The notes under the pieces: generated by a model
Seen by the model: only the letters and a program-made list of their open reading frames with translations
Told to the model about the DNA's origin: nothing
The model's database searches: none
Assembly (NCBI RefSeq): GCF_020616555.1
Contig: NZ_CP085173.1
Coordinates: 8,572,001 to 8,636,000, forward strand
Length of the DNA: 64,000 nucleotides
Source: Streptomyces longhuiensis
GTDB taxonomy: Bacteria; Actinomycetota; Actinomycetes; Streptomycetales; Streptomycetaceae
Reading direction: 5' to 3'
Shown here: piece by piece, positions 41,838-50,012 of the stretch
How positions within the stretch are numbered: position 1 is the stretch's first letter
Layout: each line of letters starts with the position of its first letter
Made by a program: the position numbers and the translations under genes

Positions 41838-42599
41838 AAGGGTGTGCCGCTCCATGAGCAGCTCGGCGCCGAGTTCCTGCGGCGTATCGAGTCCGGTGAG
41901 TGGCCGGAGGGCGAGCCGGTACCGAGCGAATCCCAGCTCTGCGAAGAGTTCGGGACCTCGCGGGGGCCGGTCAGGCAAGCCTTGTCGATACTGCGGTCGG
42001 ACGGGCATCTCGTGGGCGGCCGGGGCAAGCCGCCCGTCGCCAGAAGGGCGGCTCCGTCGCAGCCTTTCGCGTCACTCATGTCGTTCACCCAGTGGGCCAG
42101 ATCCATCGGCCGCGAACCCGGGCAGCTGACCGTCGAGGTCGCCCGCCGCCGGGCCTCCCCGGAGGCCGCCTCACGGCTGGGCCTCGACGAGGGCGAACCC
42201 GTGGTCGACCTGGTCCGGCTGCGTCACCTGGACGGTGTGCCGGTCATGGTCGAGCGCTCCACGTTCGTCCTCCACGTCGGCCGGCACCTGTTCGACATGG
42301 ACCCCGACGCGGGCTCGATCTACGAGGCCCTCTGTGCGCGCGACGTGGACCTGCACCACGCCCGCCACACCATCGACGCCATCGCCGCCGACACGCAGGA
42401 CTCGGCGCTCCTCGGCATCGAGCCGGGTGAACCCCTGCTGCGCGTAAGGCGGTTGGCGTTCTCGCGGGACGGCGTGCCCCTGGAGTACGCCGACGACCGC
42501 TATCTGCCCGCACTCGCCAACTTCACCATCGAGAACACCGCCGAGGGACGCACCGTCGTCGGCCGGTACCGCACTGACGAGGAGAACCCCAGTGATTGA
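41826..42599 (+). CDS. GntR/HutC-family regulator of the aminophosphonate cluster
   Basis: A 257-residue HutC-type regulator: winged helix-turn-helix at ~5-70 (PVPSESQLCEEFGTSRGPVRQALSIL) and a UTRA effector domain (~95-245, with PVVDLVRLRHLDGVPVMVERS). The GTG at 41826 (VKTSKGVPLHEQL) is used because the family begins there and the promoter places the transcript start at this codon; the frame is open to 41790. Its stop overlaps the start of the phosphonatase-like gene. It probably represses both divergent units through the two CTTGT-N4-ACAAG sites and is released by an aminophosphonate or its product. Confidence 0.92.
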   Translation: MKTSKGVPLHEQLGAEFLRRIESGEWPEGEPVPSESQLCEEFGTSRGPVRQALSILRSDGHLVGGRGKPPVARRAAPSQPFASLMSFTQWARSIGREPGQLTVEVARRRASPEAASRLGLDEGEPVVDLVRLRHLDGVPVMVERSTFVLHVGRHLFDMDPDAGSIYEALCARDVDLHHARHTIDAIAADTQDSALLGIEPGEPLLRVRRLAFSRDGVPLEYADDRYLPALANFTIENTAEGRTVVGRYRTDEENPSD

Positions 42600-43281
42600 A
42601 CTCGCCGTCTTCGACATGGCAGGCACCACGATCGAGGAGCACGGCGCGGTGTACGAGGCGCTGCGCCACGCCGTCGAGTCGACCGGCGTGACGGTCGACG
42701 CGCAGGACCTCCAGACGTGGATGGGCACGGACAAGCGCGAGGCCATCGACGCGCTGGTCCGACTCGGCGGCGGCACCCCCGACGCGGAGCTGGTCGAGCG
42801 GCAGTACGCGGTCTTCCGCACGTTCCTGAAGGAGCGCTACGAAGTGGTCCCGCCGCAGCCCATAGCCCGGGCGGACAAGGCCCTCGCCGAACTGCGGGCC
42901 CGGGGCATCAAGGTCGCCCTGACCACCGGATTCAGCGCCGACGTCGCCCTTCCGCTGCTCGCGTCGCTCGGCTGGTCCACGGGTGAGGGCGGCAACCTCG
43001 ACGCGGTCGTCACCGCCGACGAGGTCGTCCGCGGCCGTCCCGCCCCGTACATGATCCACCGGGCGATGGAGAAGACCGGCGTCGTGGACGTCCGTAAGGT
43101 GCTCGTCGCGGGCGACACCGCGGTCGACCTCCAGGCGGGGCACCACGCGGGCGCGGCGATTGTCGTCGGCGTCCTCACCGGCCAGCTCCCGCGCACGGAG
43201 CTCGAACTGAACCCGCACACCTACGTGCTGGACAGTGTCGCCGAGGTACCGGGCCTCGCCGAGGTGACGGCCGCGGAGTAG
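42592..43281 (+). CDS. Phosphonatase-like HAD hydrolase
   Basis: A 229-residue HAD-superfamily protein of the TIGR03351 group. The nucleophile motif is FDMAGTT with Asp8; K48 in WMGTDKREAI is placed like the Schiff-base lysine of PhnX phosphonoacetaldehyde hydrolase; later motifs are TTGFSAD and VLVAGDTAVDLQAG. It would split phosphonoacetaldehyde to acetaldehyde and phosphate, completing the route started by the FAD oxidase. The GTG at 42592 overlaps the GntR stop by 8 bp. A strong terminator follows. Confidence 0.85.
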   Translation: MIELAVFDMAGTTIEEHGAVYEALRHAVESTGVTVDAQDLQTWMGTDKREAIDALVRLGGGTPDAELVERQYAVFRTFLKERYEVVPPQPIARADKALAELRARGIKVALTTGFSADVALPLLASLGWSTGEGGNLDAVVTADEVVRGRPAPYMIHRAMEKTGVVDVRKVLVAGDTAVDLQAGHHAGAAIVVGVLTGQLPRTELELNPHTYVLDSVAEVPGLAEVTAAE

Positions 43282-43293
43282 TCGTACGGCGAA

Positions 43294-43345
43294 GGGACGT
43301 GGGCGGCAGCGCCCGGGCGGACCCGCGCGCCGCCGCCCACGTCCC
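43294..43345. terminator. Terminator between phosphonatase-like gene and pgm
   Basis: A 14-bp perfect stem (43294-43307 with 43332-43345) encloses a GC-rich 24-nt loop and sits in the 65-bp gap between two convergent genes. Confidence 0.85.
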
Positions 43346-43346
43346 G

Positions 43347-44975
43347 TCACTCCTCCGCGAGCGCCGCGTCCACGATCGACTGCGCCTCCGTCTGCACCTG
43401 GGCCAGGTGGTCGGGGCCGAGGAACGACTCGGCGTAGATCTTGTACACGTCCTCCGTGCCGCTCGGCCGCGCGGCGAACCAGGCGTTCTCCGTGGTGACC
43501 TTCACGCCGCCGATCGCGGCGCCGTTGCCCGGCGCGTGGCTGAGCCGTCCGGTGATGGTCTCGCCTGCGAGGGTGTCCGCAGTGATCGCGTCGCCGCCGA
43601 GTTCGGCGAGACGGGCCTTCTGCTGCTTGGTCGCCTTCGCGTCCACGCGCGCGTACGAGGACGAGCCGTGCTCCGCGGCGAGTTCGGCGTAGTACTGCGA
43701 CGGGGTCTTCCCGGTCACCGCGGTGATCTCGGCCGCGAGCAGCGCGAGCAGGATGCCGTCCTTGTCGGTCGTCCAGACGGCGCCGTCCTTGCGCACGAAG
43801 CTCGCGCCGGCGCTCTCCTCGCCGCCGAAGGCGACCGATCCGTCGACGAGTCCCGGCACGAACCACTTGAACCCGACGGGGACTTCGAGCAGCTCGCGCC
43901 CGAGGGACGCGACGATCCGGTCGATGACGGCGCTCGACACCAGCGTCTTGCCGATCGCGGCGTCGGACCGCCAGCCGGTGCGGTGCGTCGCCAGGTAGTG
44001 GATCGCGACGGCGAGATAGTGGTTCGGGTTCATGAGCCCGGCGTCGGGCGTGACGATGCCGTGCCGGTCGGCGTCCGCGTCGTTCCCCGTCAGCAGGTCG
44101 TAGTCGTGCCGCTTCGCGAGGACGGACGCCATCGCGGGGGCCGACGAGGGATCCATCCGGATCTTGCCGTCCCAGTCGAGCGTCATGAAGCGCCAGGTCG
44201 GGTCCACCTCGGGGTTGACCACCGTCAGGTCGAGTCCGTACATCTCGGCGATCCGCGCCCAGTAGTGCACACTCGCCCCGCCGAGCGGGTCCGCGCCGAT
44301 GCGCAGCCCCGACGCCCGGACGGCGTCGGTGTCGATGACGGTGCTCAGCTCCTCGACGTACCGCTCGCGGAAGTCGTACGCCTCCGGAGCCACGTCCTTC
44401 GTGCTGCGCACCTCCCGATTGCCGTCGGCGAGCAGCTCGTTGGCGCGGCGAGCGATCCAGGACGTCGCCGTGGAGTCGGCGGGGCCGCCGTGCGGCGGGT
44501 TGTACTTGAAGCCGCCGTCGCGCGGAGGGTTGTGGCTCGGCGTGATGACGATGCCGTCCGCCTGGCCGAGCTCCTCGGACGCGGAGCTGTTCCAGCGCAG
44601 GATGGCGTGGCTGAGCGCGGGGGTCGGCACGTAGCCGTCGTGGACGTCGGCGAAGACGCGCACGCCGTTCGCCGCGAGGACGCCGAGTGCGGTGTCGAGC
44701 GCGGGGCGCGAGAGGGCGTGGGTGTCGGGCCCGATGAACAGCGGGCCCGTGATGCCCTCGCCCGTGCGGTACTCGACGATGGCCTGCGTGATCGCCGCGA
44801 TGTGCCGTTCGTTGAACGCGCCGTCCAGGCTGGAGCCGCGGTGCCCGCTCGTGCCGAAGACGACGCGCTGCTCGGGGCGGTCCACGTCGGGGACCTTGGT
44901 GAAATACGCGTCGACGAGTTCATCGATGTCGACGAGGTCCTCCGGCCGGGCCTGGGTTCCTGCGCGCTCAGTCAT
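43347..44975 (-). CDS. pgm: Phosphoglucomutase, alpha-D-glucose phosphate-specific
   Basis: A 542-residue alpha-phosphohexomutase that interconverts glucose-1-P and glucose-6-P. Signatures: VVFGTSGHRGSS near the N-terminus, the phosphoserine loop ITPSHNPPRDGG, the metal loop GNDADADRHG, the sugar loop FGGEESAG, and the phosphate-binding RPSGTEDVYKIY at the C-terminus. All four domains are intact. The ATG at 44975 is at the family start. It feeds glycogen, trehalose and cell-wall sugar nucleotides. It is monocistronic. Confidence 0.97.
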   Translation of the reverse strand: MTERAGTQARPEDLVDIDELVDAYFTKVPDVDRPEQRVVFGTSGHRGSSLDGAFNERHIAAITQAIVEYRTGEGITGPLFIGPDTHALSRPALDTALGVLAANGVRVFADVHDGYVPTPALSHAILRWNSSASEELGQADGIVITPSHNPPRDGGFKYNPPHGGPADSTATSWIARRANELLADGNREVRSTKDVAPEAYDFRERYVEELSTVIDTDAVRASGLRIGADPLGGASVHYWARIAEMYGLDLTVVNPEVDPTWRFMTLDWDGKIRMDPSSAPAMASVLAKRHDYDLLTGNDADADRHGIVTPDAGLMNPNHYLAVAIHYLATHRTGWRSDAAIGKTLVSSAVIDRIVASLGRELLEVPVGFKWFVPGLVDGSVAFGGEESAGASFVRKDGAVWTTDKDGILLALLAAEITAVTGKTPSQYYAELAAEHGSSSYARVDAKATKQQKARLAELGGDAITADTLAGETITGRLSHAPGNGAAIGGVKVTTENAWFAARPSGTEDVYKIYAESFLGPDHLAQVQTEAQSIVDAALAEE

Positions 44976-45020
44976 GCGGGCATTCTCCCATCACGGCCGC
45001 GTAGGACGCAGGACCGCAAA

Positions 45021-45055
45021 GGTGTCCCGAAGCGCCGCGGCAACTCCGGGACACC
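45021..45055. terminator. Terminator after the Clp-N gene
   Basis: GGTGTCCCG (45021-45029) pairs with CGGGACACC (45047-45055) across a 17-nt loop, 20 bp after the stop of the minus-strand Clp-N gene and before pgm. Confidence 0.7.
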
Positions 45056-45074
45056 CCGACCGGCGGACGGTCCG

Positions 45075-45830
45075 TCAGGACTGCCGCTTCGCCCGCTCCT
45101 TGACGATCGCGGCCAGCGCGTCCGCGACGTACGCCTCGGACGCGGCCTTGTCGATGCCCGACTCGGCGAGGGTGCCCGAGCCGTTCTCCTGCTCCAGAAG
45201 GGCCAGCAGGATGTGCTCCGTACCGATGTAGTTGTGGCCGAGGCGCAGCGCCTCGCGGAAGGTCAGCTCCAGCGCCTTCTTCGCGTTCGCGTCGAACTTG
45301 ACGAGGCCGGGCACGTCGGCGACGGCCGGGGGCAGTGTGGCCGTCGCGTTCTGCCGCACGGTGTCGAGGAGCACGCCCTGCGCCCGGATGGCCTGCGCGG
45401 CGAGCCCCTCGGGCTCGGCGAGGAGGCCGAGGACGAGGTGTTCGGGCCGGATCTCGTCGTTGCCGGCGGCCTGGGCCTCGTTCTGCGCGGACATCACGAC
45501 GTTGCGCGCCCGCGGGGTGTAGCGGCCGAAGCCCGAGCTGGGATCGAGGTCACCGGCCTCGCCGGAGGCCTTGGGCACGAACCGCTTCTGGGCGGCCTGC
45601 CGGGTCACCCCCATGCTCCTGCCGATGTCGGTCCAGGACGCCCCGGAGCGGCGCGCCTGGTCCACGAAGTGGCCGATCAGATGGTCGGCGACGTCGCCGA
45701 GGTGGTCCGCGGCGATCACAGCGTCGGAGAGCTGGTCGAGTGCGTCGGTGTGGACCTTCTTGATGGCGTCGATCAGGTCGTCGAGGCGTACAGGTGTGGT
45801 CATGCCTACTGGCTCCGCAGATTCCGTCAT
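45075..45830 (-). CDS. Clp N-domain protein with helix-turn-helix
   Basis: A 251-residue protein without ATPase domains. Residues ~66-84 form a helix-turn-helix (WTDIGRSMGVTRQAAQKRF), and two Clp-N repeats follow at ~105-175 (IRPEHLVLGLLAEPEG) and ~180-245 (LGHNYIGTEHILLALLEQE). Clp-N domains bind adaptors or substrates of ClpA/ClpC. The combination suggests a DNA-binding regulator that senses proteolysis, though DNA binding is not demonstrated. The ATG at 45830 fits a leaderless transcript from the promoter upstream; ATG 45803 is an alternative. Two 19-bp palindromes overlap this promoter. Confidence 0.85.
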   Translation of the reverse strand: MTESAEPVGMTTPVRLDDLIDAIKKVHTDALDQLSDAVIAADHLGDVADHLIGHFVDQARRSGASWTDIGRSMGVTRQAAQKRFVPKASGEAGDLDPSSGFGRYTPRARNVVMSAQNEAQAAGNDEIRPEHLVLGLLAEPEGLAAQAIRAQGVLLDTVRQNATATLPPAVADVPGLVKFDANAKKALELTFREALRLGHNYIGTEHILLALLEQENGSGTLAESGIDKAASEAYVADALAAIVKERAKRQS

Positions 45831-45831
45831 G

Positions 45832-45879
45832 TGACAACCGTAGGTTGACAGTGCGGGGGGTGTCAACCGCCAGTTGACA
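45832..45879. promoter_or_regulatory. Promoter with two TGTCAAC-N5-GTTGACA palindromes
   Basis: TGACAACCGTAGGTTGACA (45832-45850, one arm mismatch) and TGTCAACCGCCAGTTGACA (45861-45879, perfect 7-bp arms) share architecture, with centres 29 bp apart. On the minus strand a -35 TTGACA (45866-45861) and -10 TACGGT (45842-45837), spacing 18, lie within them, so both sites would block transcription of the Clp-N gene. Confidence 0.8.
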
Positions 45880-45953
45880 GTCGTTGGGGATGCCCTCACG
45901 CACGCCGTAGGCTGCGGAGTCCACGACGTACCAACCGGTGAAAGAGGAGAGCC

Positions 45954-46427
45954 ATGCCGTCGGGCCGAGTGTCACTTGCGGACGTGCTGCGCACCGCGGA
46001 CGAGTCCCGGACAGGCGCCCTGTGGAAGCTCGACGGCGCGGCACGGCAGCTCGACGCGAACCTCGTCCGGCTGCGGCCCGGCACCGTCGTCGCCGAGCAC
46101 GTCGAGCCGGACCTCGACGTCCTGCTCGTCGTCCTCGAAGGTGACGGGGTGCTCCGGCGCGCCGGGGAAGAGGAGCAACTCGCGCCCAGCGCCCTGGTGT
46201 TCATCGCGCGCGGCGAACGACGCTCCGTGACGGCCGGCGCCGCCGGTCTCGCCTACCTCACCGCCCACCGCAGGCGCCCCGGCCTGGCGATCGCGCGGCC
46301 CCCGGCCCGCGAGGGCGGCGAACCGGCCTGCCTGCTCGGCCGGATCTGCCCCGCCTGTGACCGGGTCTCCGACGACGCCTCGGCGGCCTACTGCGCCCGT
46401 TGTGGCGGACGCCTGCCCGCACCCTGA
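45954..46427 (+). CDS. Cupin protein with C-terminal zinc ribbon
   Basis: A 157-residue protein. The cupin beta-barrel covers ~20-105 (RLRPGTVVAEHVEPDLDVLLVVLEGDG) and a short zinc ribbon ends the protein (CPACD...YCARCGG, four cysteines). The cupin part has few metal-binding histidines (only one His in the first motif), so it may bind a ligand rather than catalyse. The zinc ribbon may mediate protein or RNA contact. The ATG at 45954 follows GAGGAGAG. It precedes an OsmC gene on the same strand by 123 bp; they may not be one operon. Confidence 0.75.
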   Translation: MPSGRVSLADVLRTADESRTGALWKLDGAARQLDANLVRLRPGTVVAEHVEPDLDVLLVVLEGDGVLRRAGEEEQLAPSALVFIARGERRSVTAGAAGLAYLTAHRRRPGLAIARPPAREGGEPACLLGRICPACDRVSDDASAAYCARCGGRLPAP

Positions 46428-46550
46428 CGCGACCGAGCGGGCGTTCATGCCCGCCCGACGGTCCGGCCTGCGCCGCCCCGTGTCCCCTCGCCCGTACGGT
46501 GCCGGGGACGAGCAGGACCGGGCGACCGCAGCGAGGGAGAACCACCCGAC

Positions 46551-46991
46551 ATGGCCGACTACCGCATCGAGACCGTCCGCAACGGCGTCCGGGACTGGAC
46601 CGCACGCAACGACCGCGGCGCCGAGGTCCGCATCGGCGCCGCCGAAGACCCCGACGTGCAGCCGTCGTTCACCCCGGTCGAGCTGCTCCTCGCCGCGCTC
46701 GGCGGCTGCGGCGGCCTCGTCACCGACCGCACGGCCCGCACCGTCGAACACGACGGACTGCGCATCGTCGTGGAGTCCGTGTCGCGCCCCGAGGACGACG
46801 GCCGCGTCGGCGCGGTCCGCATCAGTTACGAACTGGAGCTGCCCGAGGGCGACGAGCAGGCCGACGACGCCTTCGCCCGCGGCGTGCGTCTGACCCACGA
46901 GAAGTACTGCACCGTCAGCCGGACCGTGGAACACGGCGCCCGGATCGAGGCACGGCTCCCGGACGGCACGCTCGTCTTCATGGCGGGCTGA
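46551..46991 (+). CDS. OsmC-family peroxiredoxin-like protein
   Basis: A 146-residue OsmC/Ohr-fold protein with the two redox-active cysteines of the family: Cys53 in ALGGCGG and Cys120 in EKYCTVS. Ohr/OsmC proteins reduce organic hydroperoxides using dihydrolipoamide. The sequence around the second cysteine (THEKYCTVSRTV) is of the YhfA/OsmC type rather than Ohr. The ATG at 46551 follows GAGGGAG. It is a single gene. Confidence 0.88.
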   Translation: MADYRIETVRNGVRDWTARNDRGAEVRIGAAEDPDVQPSFTPVELLLAALGGCGGLVTDRTARTVEHDGLRIVVESVSRPEDDGRVGAVRISYELELPEGDEQADDAFARGVRLTHEKYCTVSRTVEHGARIEARLPDGTLVFMAG

Positions 46992-47182
46992 CCCGCCCGC
47001 GTGGCGGGGCGACGAGCGACCTCCGCGGCGGGGTGCCGCAGGGTCTTCAGGGCGGGGTGAACGGCGCGATGGCCGGATGTCGCCGCCACAGCCGAAGATC
47101 ACCGTAGTCTCCCTGGGTGTCCGCATGATCACTGTGCGCATGCGGACCTGACGATCCGTCGAAGCATCGAGGAGACGACCGC

Positions 47183-47839
47183 GTGAAGTCCCTACGTCTG
47201 GTCCTGGCCGCCCTGGGAGCGATGGTGGCGCTCACCGCGCCGCCGTCCGCAGCGGCAGCGGAGCCCGCACCGGCTGCCGCCGAGCACCAGCCCTGCACGG
47301 GTGAGTTCCGAGGCGACGCCCGGCTCGGACCGAAGTACCTGCCCAAGAAGTGGCAGGCCCCGGTCGGCCCGCTCCTGAAGGCCTACCACCGCACCGGCTC
47401 CCTCAGTCCGAAGGCGTTCCTGAAGAAGTACTGGGAGGGGCCGGCGGACTCCGGCAGCTGGAAGTACCCGCCGAACGACGGCTTCACCGAGACCAACGGC
47501 CAGGTCGACCGCCGCCCCACGGAGCTGCGGACCGGACAGACCCTCGACCGGTTCGGCTCGGAGTACGGCTCCTACCTGGCGCCCGCCGGGGACGCGTACA
47601 AGAAGCGCGCGCTGCCGCCGCAGAACCTCAACACCCGCGAGCCCGCCTACGCGTGCGACTATCACGTCTACGAGGTCGCCAAGCCGTTCTTCGTGTGGCA
47701 GGGCCCGATCGCTCCCTGGTTCGAGCAGCCCGGCGGCGGCCGGCAGATCAAGCTCGACCAGGTGTTCCTCAACCCCGGTGAGGGGCAGCGCCTCAACGTG
47801 AAGTGGCTCGTGGAACACGACTACCTCGAGCCCGCGTAG
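47183..47839 (+). CDS. Secreted TNT-domain NAD+ glycohydrolase-like toxin
   Basis: A 218-residue exported protein. Residues 1-26 are a Sec signal peptide (LRLVLAALGAMVALTAPPS). Residues ~95-217 match the TNT domain of the tuberculosis necrotizing toxin CpnT: NDGFTETNGQVDRRPTEL, then DRFGSEYGSYLAP with the candidate catalytic Arg123, and PGGGRQIKL with Gln188. Cys38 and Cys158 could form a disulfide. TNT hydrolyses NAD+ and kills the cell it enters. There is no large delivery scaffold or ESX-type leader, so this is a free secreted form. GAGGAG precedes the GTG at 47183. A 77-residue gene follows 27 bp later. Confidence 0.85.
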   Translation: MKSLRLVLAALGAMVALTAPPSAAAAEPAPAAAEHQPCTGEFRGDARLGPKYLPKKWQAPVGPLLKAYHRTGSLSPKAFLKKYWEGPADSGSWKYPPNDGFTETNGQVDRRPTELRTGQTLDRFGSEYGSYLAPAGDAYKKRALPPQNLNTREPAYACDYHVYEVAKPFFVWQGPIAPWFEQPGGGRQIKLDQVFLNPGEGQRLNVKWLVEHDYLEPA

Positions 47840-47866
47840 GCGAGATCGGCACAGGAGGACGGCTTC

Positions 47867-48100
47867 GTGGACCGGCACGCACTGGAGCGCGCTCTGCGGC
47901 AGGCCGCCGTGCCCCCGACCCACTACTGGATCGAGGGCGTCCACGAACCGTCCCCCACCCCCACCGACTTCCTCTATGTGCGCGAGGACCCCGGCGGGGG
48001 CTGGGAGACGGGGGCGTACGAGCGCGGCACCCATGAGACGATCACGCGGCATCCCACGGAGGACGCCGCCTGCGCCCACCTGTGGCAGCTGCTGACCTGA
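47867..48100 (+). CDS. Small cytoplasmic protein, candidate TNT immunity factor
   Basis: A 77-residue protein (MDRHALERALRQAAVPPTHY... ending HLWQLLT) with no signal peptide, rich in Glu and Pro, containing YWIEGVHEP and FLYVREDPGGGWETGAYERG. I know no assigned function. The GTG at 47867 follows AGGAGG at 8 nt, and the gene starts 27 bp after the TNT toxin stop, so the pair should be co-transcribed. A small acidic cytoplasmic protein behind a secreted NADase is the usual layout for an immunity protein; this is an inference from context only. It is convergent with the chitinase gene. Confidence 0.65.
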   Translation: MDRHALERALRQAAVPPTHYWIEGVHEPSPTPTDFLYVREDPGGGWETGAYERGTHETITRHPTEDAACAHLWQLLT

Positions 48101-48126
48101 GTGCCACAGTGCGCACCGCGGGGTGC

Positions 48127-49815
48127 CTACGGGAGTGAATGCACCTTGGGGCCAACGCTGTTCGACCAGGCGTTGCCCGCCGTCGCGTCCCAGTTCGTGG
48201 ACCAGGTCATCGCGCCCCGCAGACCGGGATAGGTCCTCGCGGGCTTGAAGGAGCCGCAGCCGGTGCCGCGCGTCAGGCAGTCGAGCGCGTTGTTGACGAC
48301 CGACGGGTCCACGTAGCCACTGCCCGCTCCGCGCGTCGACGCCGGGACGCCGAGGCCGACCTGCGACGGGTCGAGACCGCCCTCGAGCTGGATGCAGGCG
48401 AGCGCGGTCAGGAAGTCGACCGAGCCCTGGCTGTAGACCTTGCCGTCGCAGCCGAGCATCGAACCGCTGTTGTAGTACTGCATGTTGACGACCGTGAGGA
48501 TGTCCTTCACGTTCAGCGCCGTCTTGAAGTACTCACCCGACGTGGACTGCATGTCGATGGTCTGCGGTGCCATCGTGAGGACCAGCTTCGCGCCGGCCTT
48601 CGCGGAGAGCTGGTGCAGGGCCTTCGACATGTAGGTGGAGTTGAGGCCGTTCTCGAGGTCGATGTCGACGCCGTCGAATCCGTACTGCTGCATCAGGGAG
48701 TAGGCGCTGTCGGCGAACGCGGTGGCCGACGCGTCGCTGTTGACGGACACGCTGCCCTTCTCGCCGCCGACCGAGAGGATCACGGACTTGCCCGCGGCCT
48801 GCTTCGCGGCGATGTCGGCCTTGAAGTCGGCGGCCGACGCGTATCCGACTGCGGGGTCGAGCGTGAAGGAGATCTGGCCCGGCGTGCTGGTGGCGTCGGC
48901 GAAGGACACCGCGATGATGTCGTACTGCGAGGGGACGTCCCGCAGCTTCTGCACGGTCGCGCCGTTGTTGAAGTTCTGCCAGTAGCCGGTCACCGCGTGC
49001 TTGGGCACGGTGCCGCCGCCACCGCCGCCGGAGGTCGCGGTCCTGGCGGTGACGGCCGCCGACTTCGCGGACTCACCGGCCGAGTTGGTGGCGCTGACCT
49101 GGAAGCTGTACGAGGTGGCGGCCGCGAGTCCGGTGACGGTGGCGGACGCGCCGCCGACGGAGGCGACCTTCGAGCCGTCGCGGTACACGTTGTAGCCGGT
49201 GGCGCCGGAGACCGCGTTCCAGGAGAGGTCGACGGAGGAGGACGTCGCGGTGCCCGCCGCGAGTCCCGCGGGGACCGCCGGAACGACGACGGGATCGCCG
49301 CCGCCACCGCCGCCGTCGGGACCGAGCACGCTCACGTCGTCGGCGTAGTACGCGCCCTGCCCGTACCAGCCGTGCGTGTAGACGGTCACGGACGTCGTGT
49401 TCGCCCCGGTCGTGAACGTGGTGCTCAGCTGCTGCCAACCGGAGGATCCCGGTGTCCACGTCGACACGTCGGTCGTGCCGGTGCCGCTCGCGCCGAGGTA
49501 CACGTAACTGCCCTGGACCCAGGAGCTCAGCGTGTACGTCGAGTTGGGCTTGACCGCGACGGCCTGGGAACACTGGGCGGTGTCCTGTGCGGTCGGTGTG
49601 CCCTTGAGCGCCTTGGCGCCGCCGTGCACGGGGGAGCCGACCACGGAACCGGTGCCGGCGGAGCACGTCCAGTTGCTCAGGTCCGATTCGAACCCGGCGT
49701 TCTTGGCGACGTTGATGTCGGCGGCCTGCGCCGTGGTCGCCAGAGCGGTGACGCCGAGCGCCGCGGCCGCGGTGACGGCCAGTGCGCCCTTGATCCATCT
49801 GCGTGCACGGTCCAC
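48127..49815 (-). CDS. Secreted chitinase, CBM-FnIII-GH18
   Basis: A 562-residue exochitinase-type protein. Signal peptide 1-31 (ALGVTALATTAQA), carbohydrate-binding module about 33-165, glycine linker, fibronectin type III domain about 178-260, second glycine linker, and GH18 catalytic domain about 272-562 with DGVDIDLE at 381-388 (catalytic acid Glu388). It cleaves chitin outside the cell. The GTG at 49815 follows GGAGG. A DasR-type operator lies 68 bp upstream, so GlcNAc-derived signals should control it. Confidence 0.95.
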   Translation of the reverse strand: MDRARRWIKGALAVTAAAALGVTALATTAQAADINVAKNAGFESDLSNWTCSAGTGSVVGSPVHGGAKALKGTPTAQDTAQCSQAVAVKPNSTYTLSSWVQGSYVYLGASGTGTTDVSTWTPGSSGWQQLSTTFTTGANTTSVTVYTHGWYGQGAYYADDVSVLGPDGGGGGGDPVVVPAVPAGLAAGTATSSSVDLSWNAVSGATGYNVYRDGSKVASVGGASATVTGLAAATSYSFQVSATNSAGESAKSAAVTARTATSGGGGGGTVPKHAVTGYWQNFNNGATVQKLRDVPSQYDIIAVSFADATSTPGQISFTLDPAVGYASAADFKADIAAKQAAGKSVILSVGGEKGSVSVNSDASATAFADSAYSLMQQYGFDGVDIDLENGLNSTYMSKALHQLSAKAGAKLVLTMAPQTIDMQSTSGEYFKTALNVKDILTVVNMQYYNSGSMLGCDGKVYSQGSVDFLTALACIQLEGGLDPSQVGLGVPASTRGAGSGYVDPSVVNNALDCLTRGTGCGSFKPARTYPGLRGAMTWSTNWDATAGNAWSNSVGPKVHSLP

Positions 49816-49881
49816 TTACTGCCTCCGGTGGGGAGTGAAGGGGGCGGGAGTGAACGGTGGCCACCGCTGTAGGGCCCAAAG

Positions 49882-49896
49882 CTGGTCCAGACCAAT
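49882..49896. promoter_or_regulatory. DasR-responsive element before the chitinase gene
   Basis: CTGGTCCAGACCAAT contains the perfect palindrome TGGTC-CA-GACCA (49883-49894), matching the dre core TGGTCTAGACCA with one change in the centre. Chitinase promoters of Streptomyces usually carry this element, and it fits the chitinase start at 49815. Confidence 0.8.
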
Positions 49897-50012
49897 CGAG
49901 TTGTCAAGACCTCGACCGTGCCCGGGAGGGCTGTCGGAGTGCTCCCGGTGCGATGAGTTCCGCGCGCACGGAAGGTCTTCAGTGATGACGGAGGTCCCCC
50001 GAGGAGGCAGAG

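Noticed and set aside
43299..45848. 849-codon plus-strand frame
   Set aside because: Antisense to pgm and the Clp-N gene, both of which have complete family motifs.
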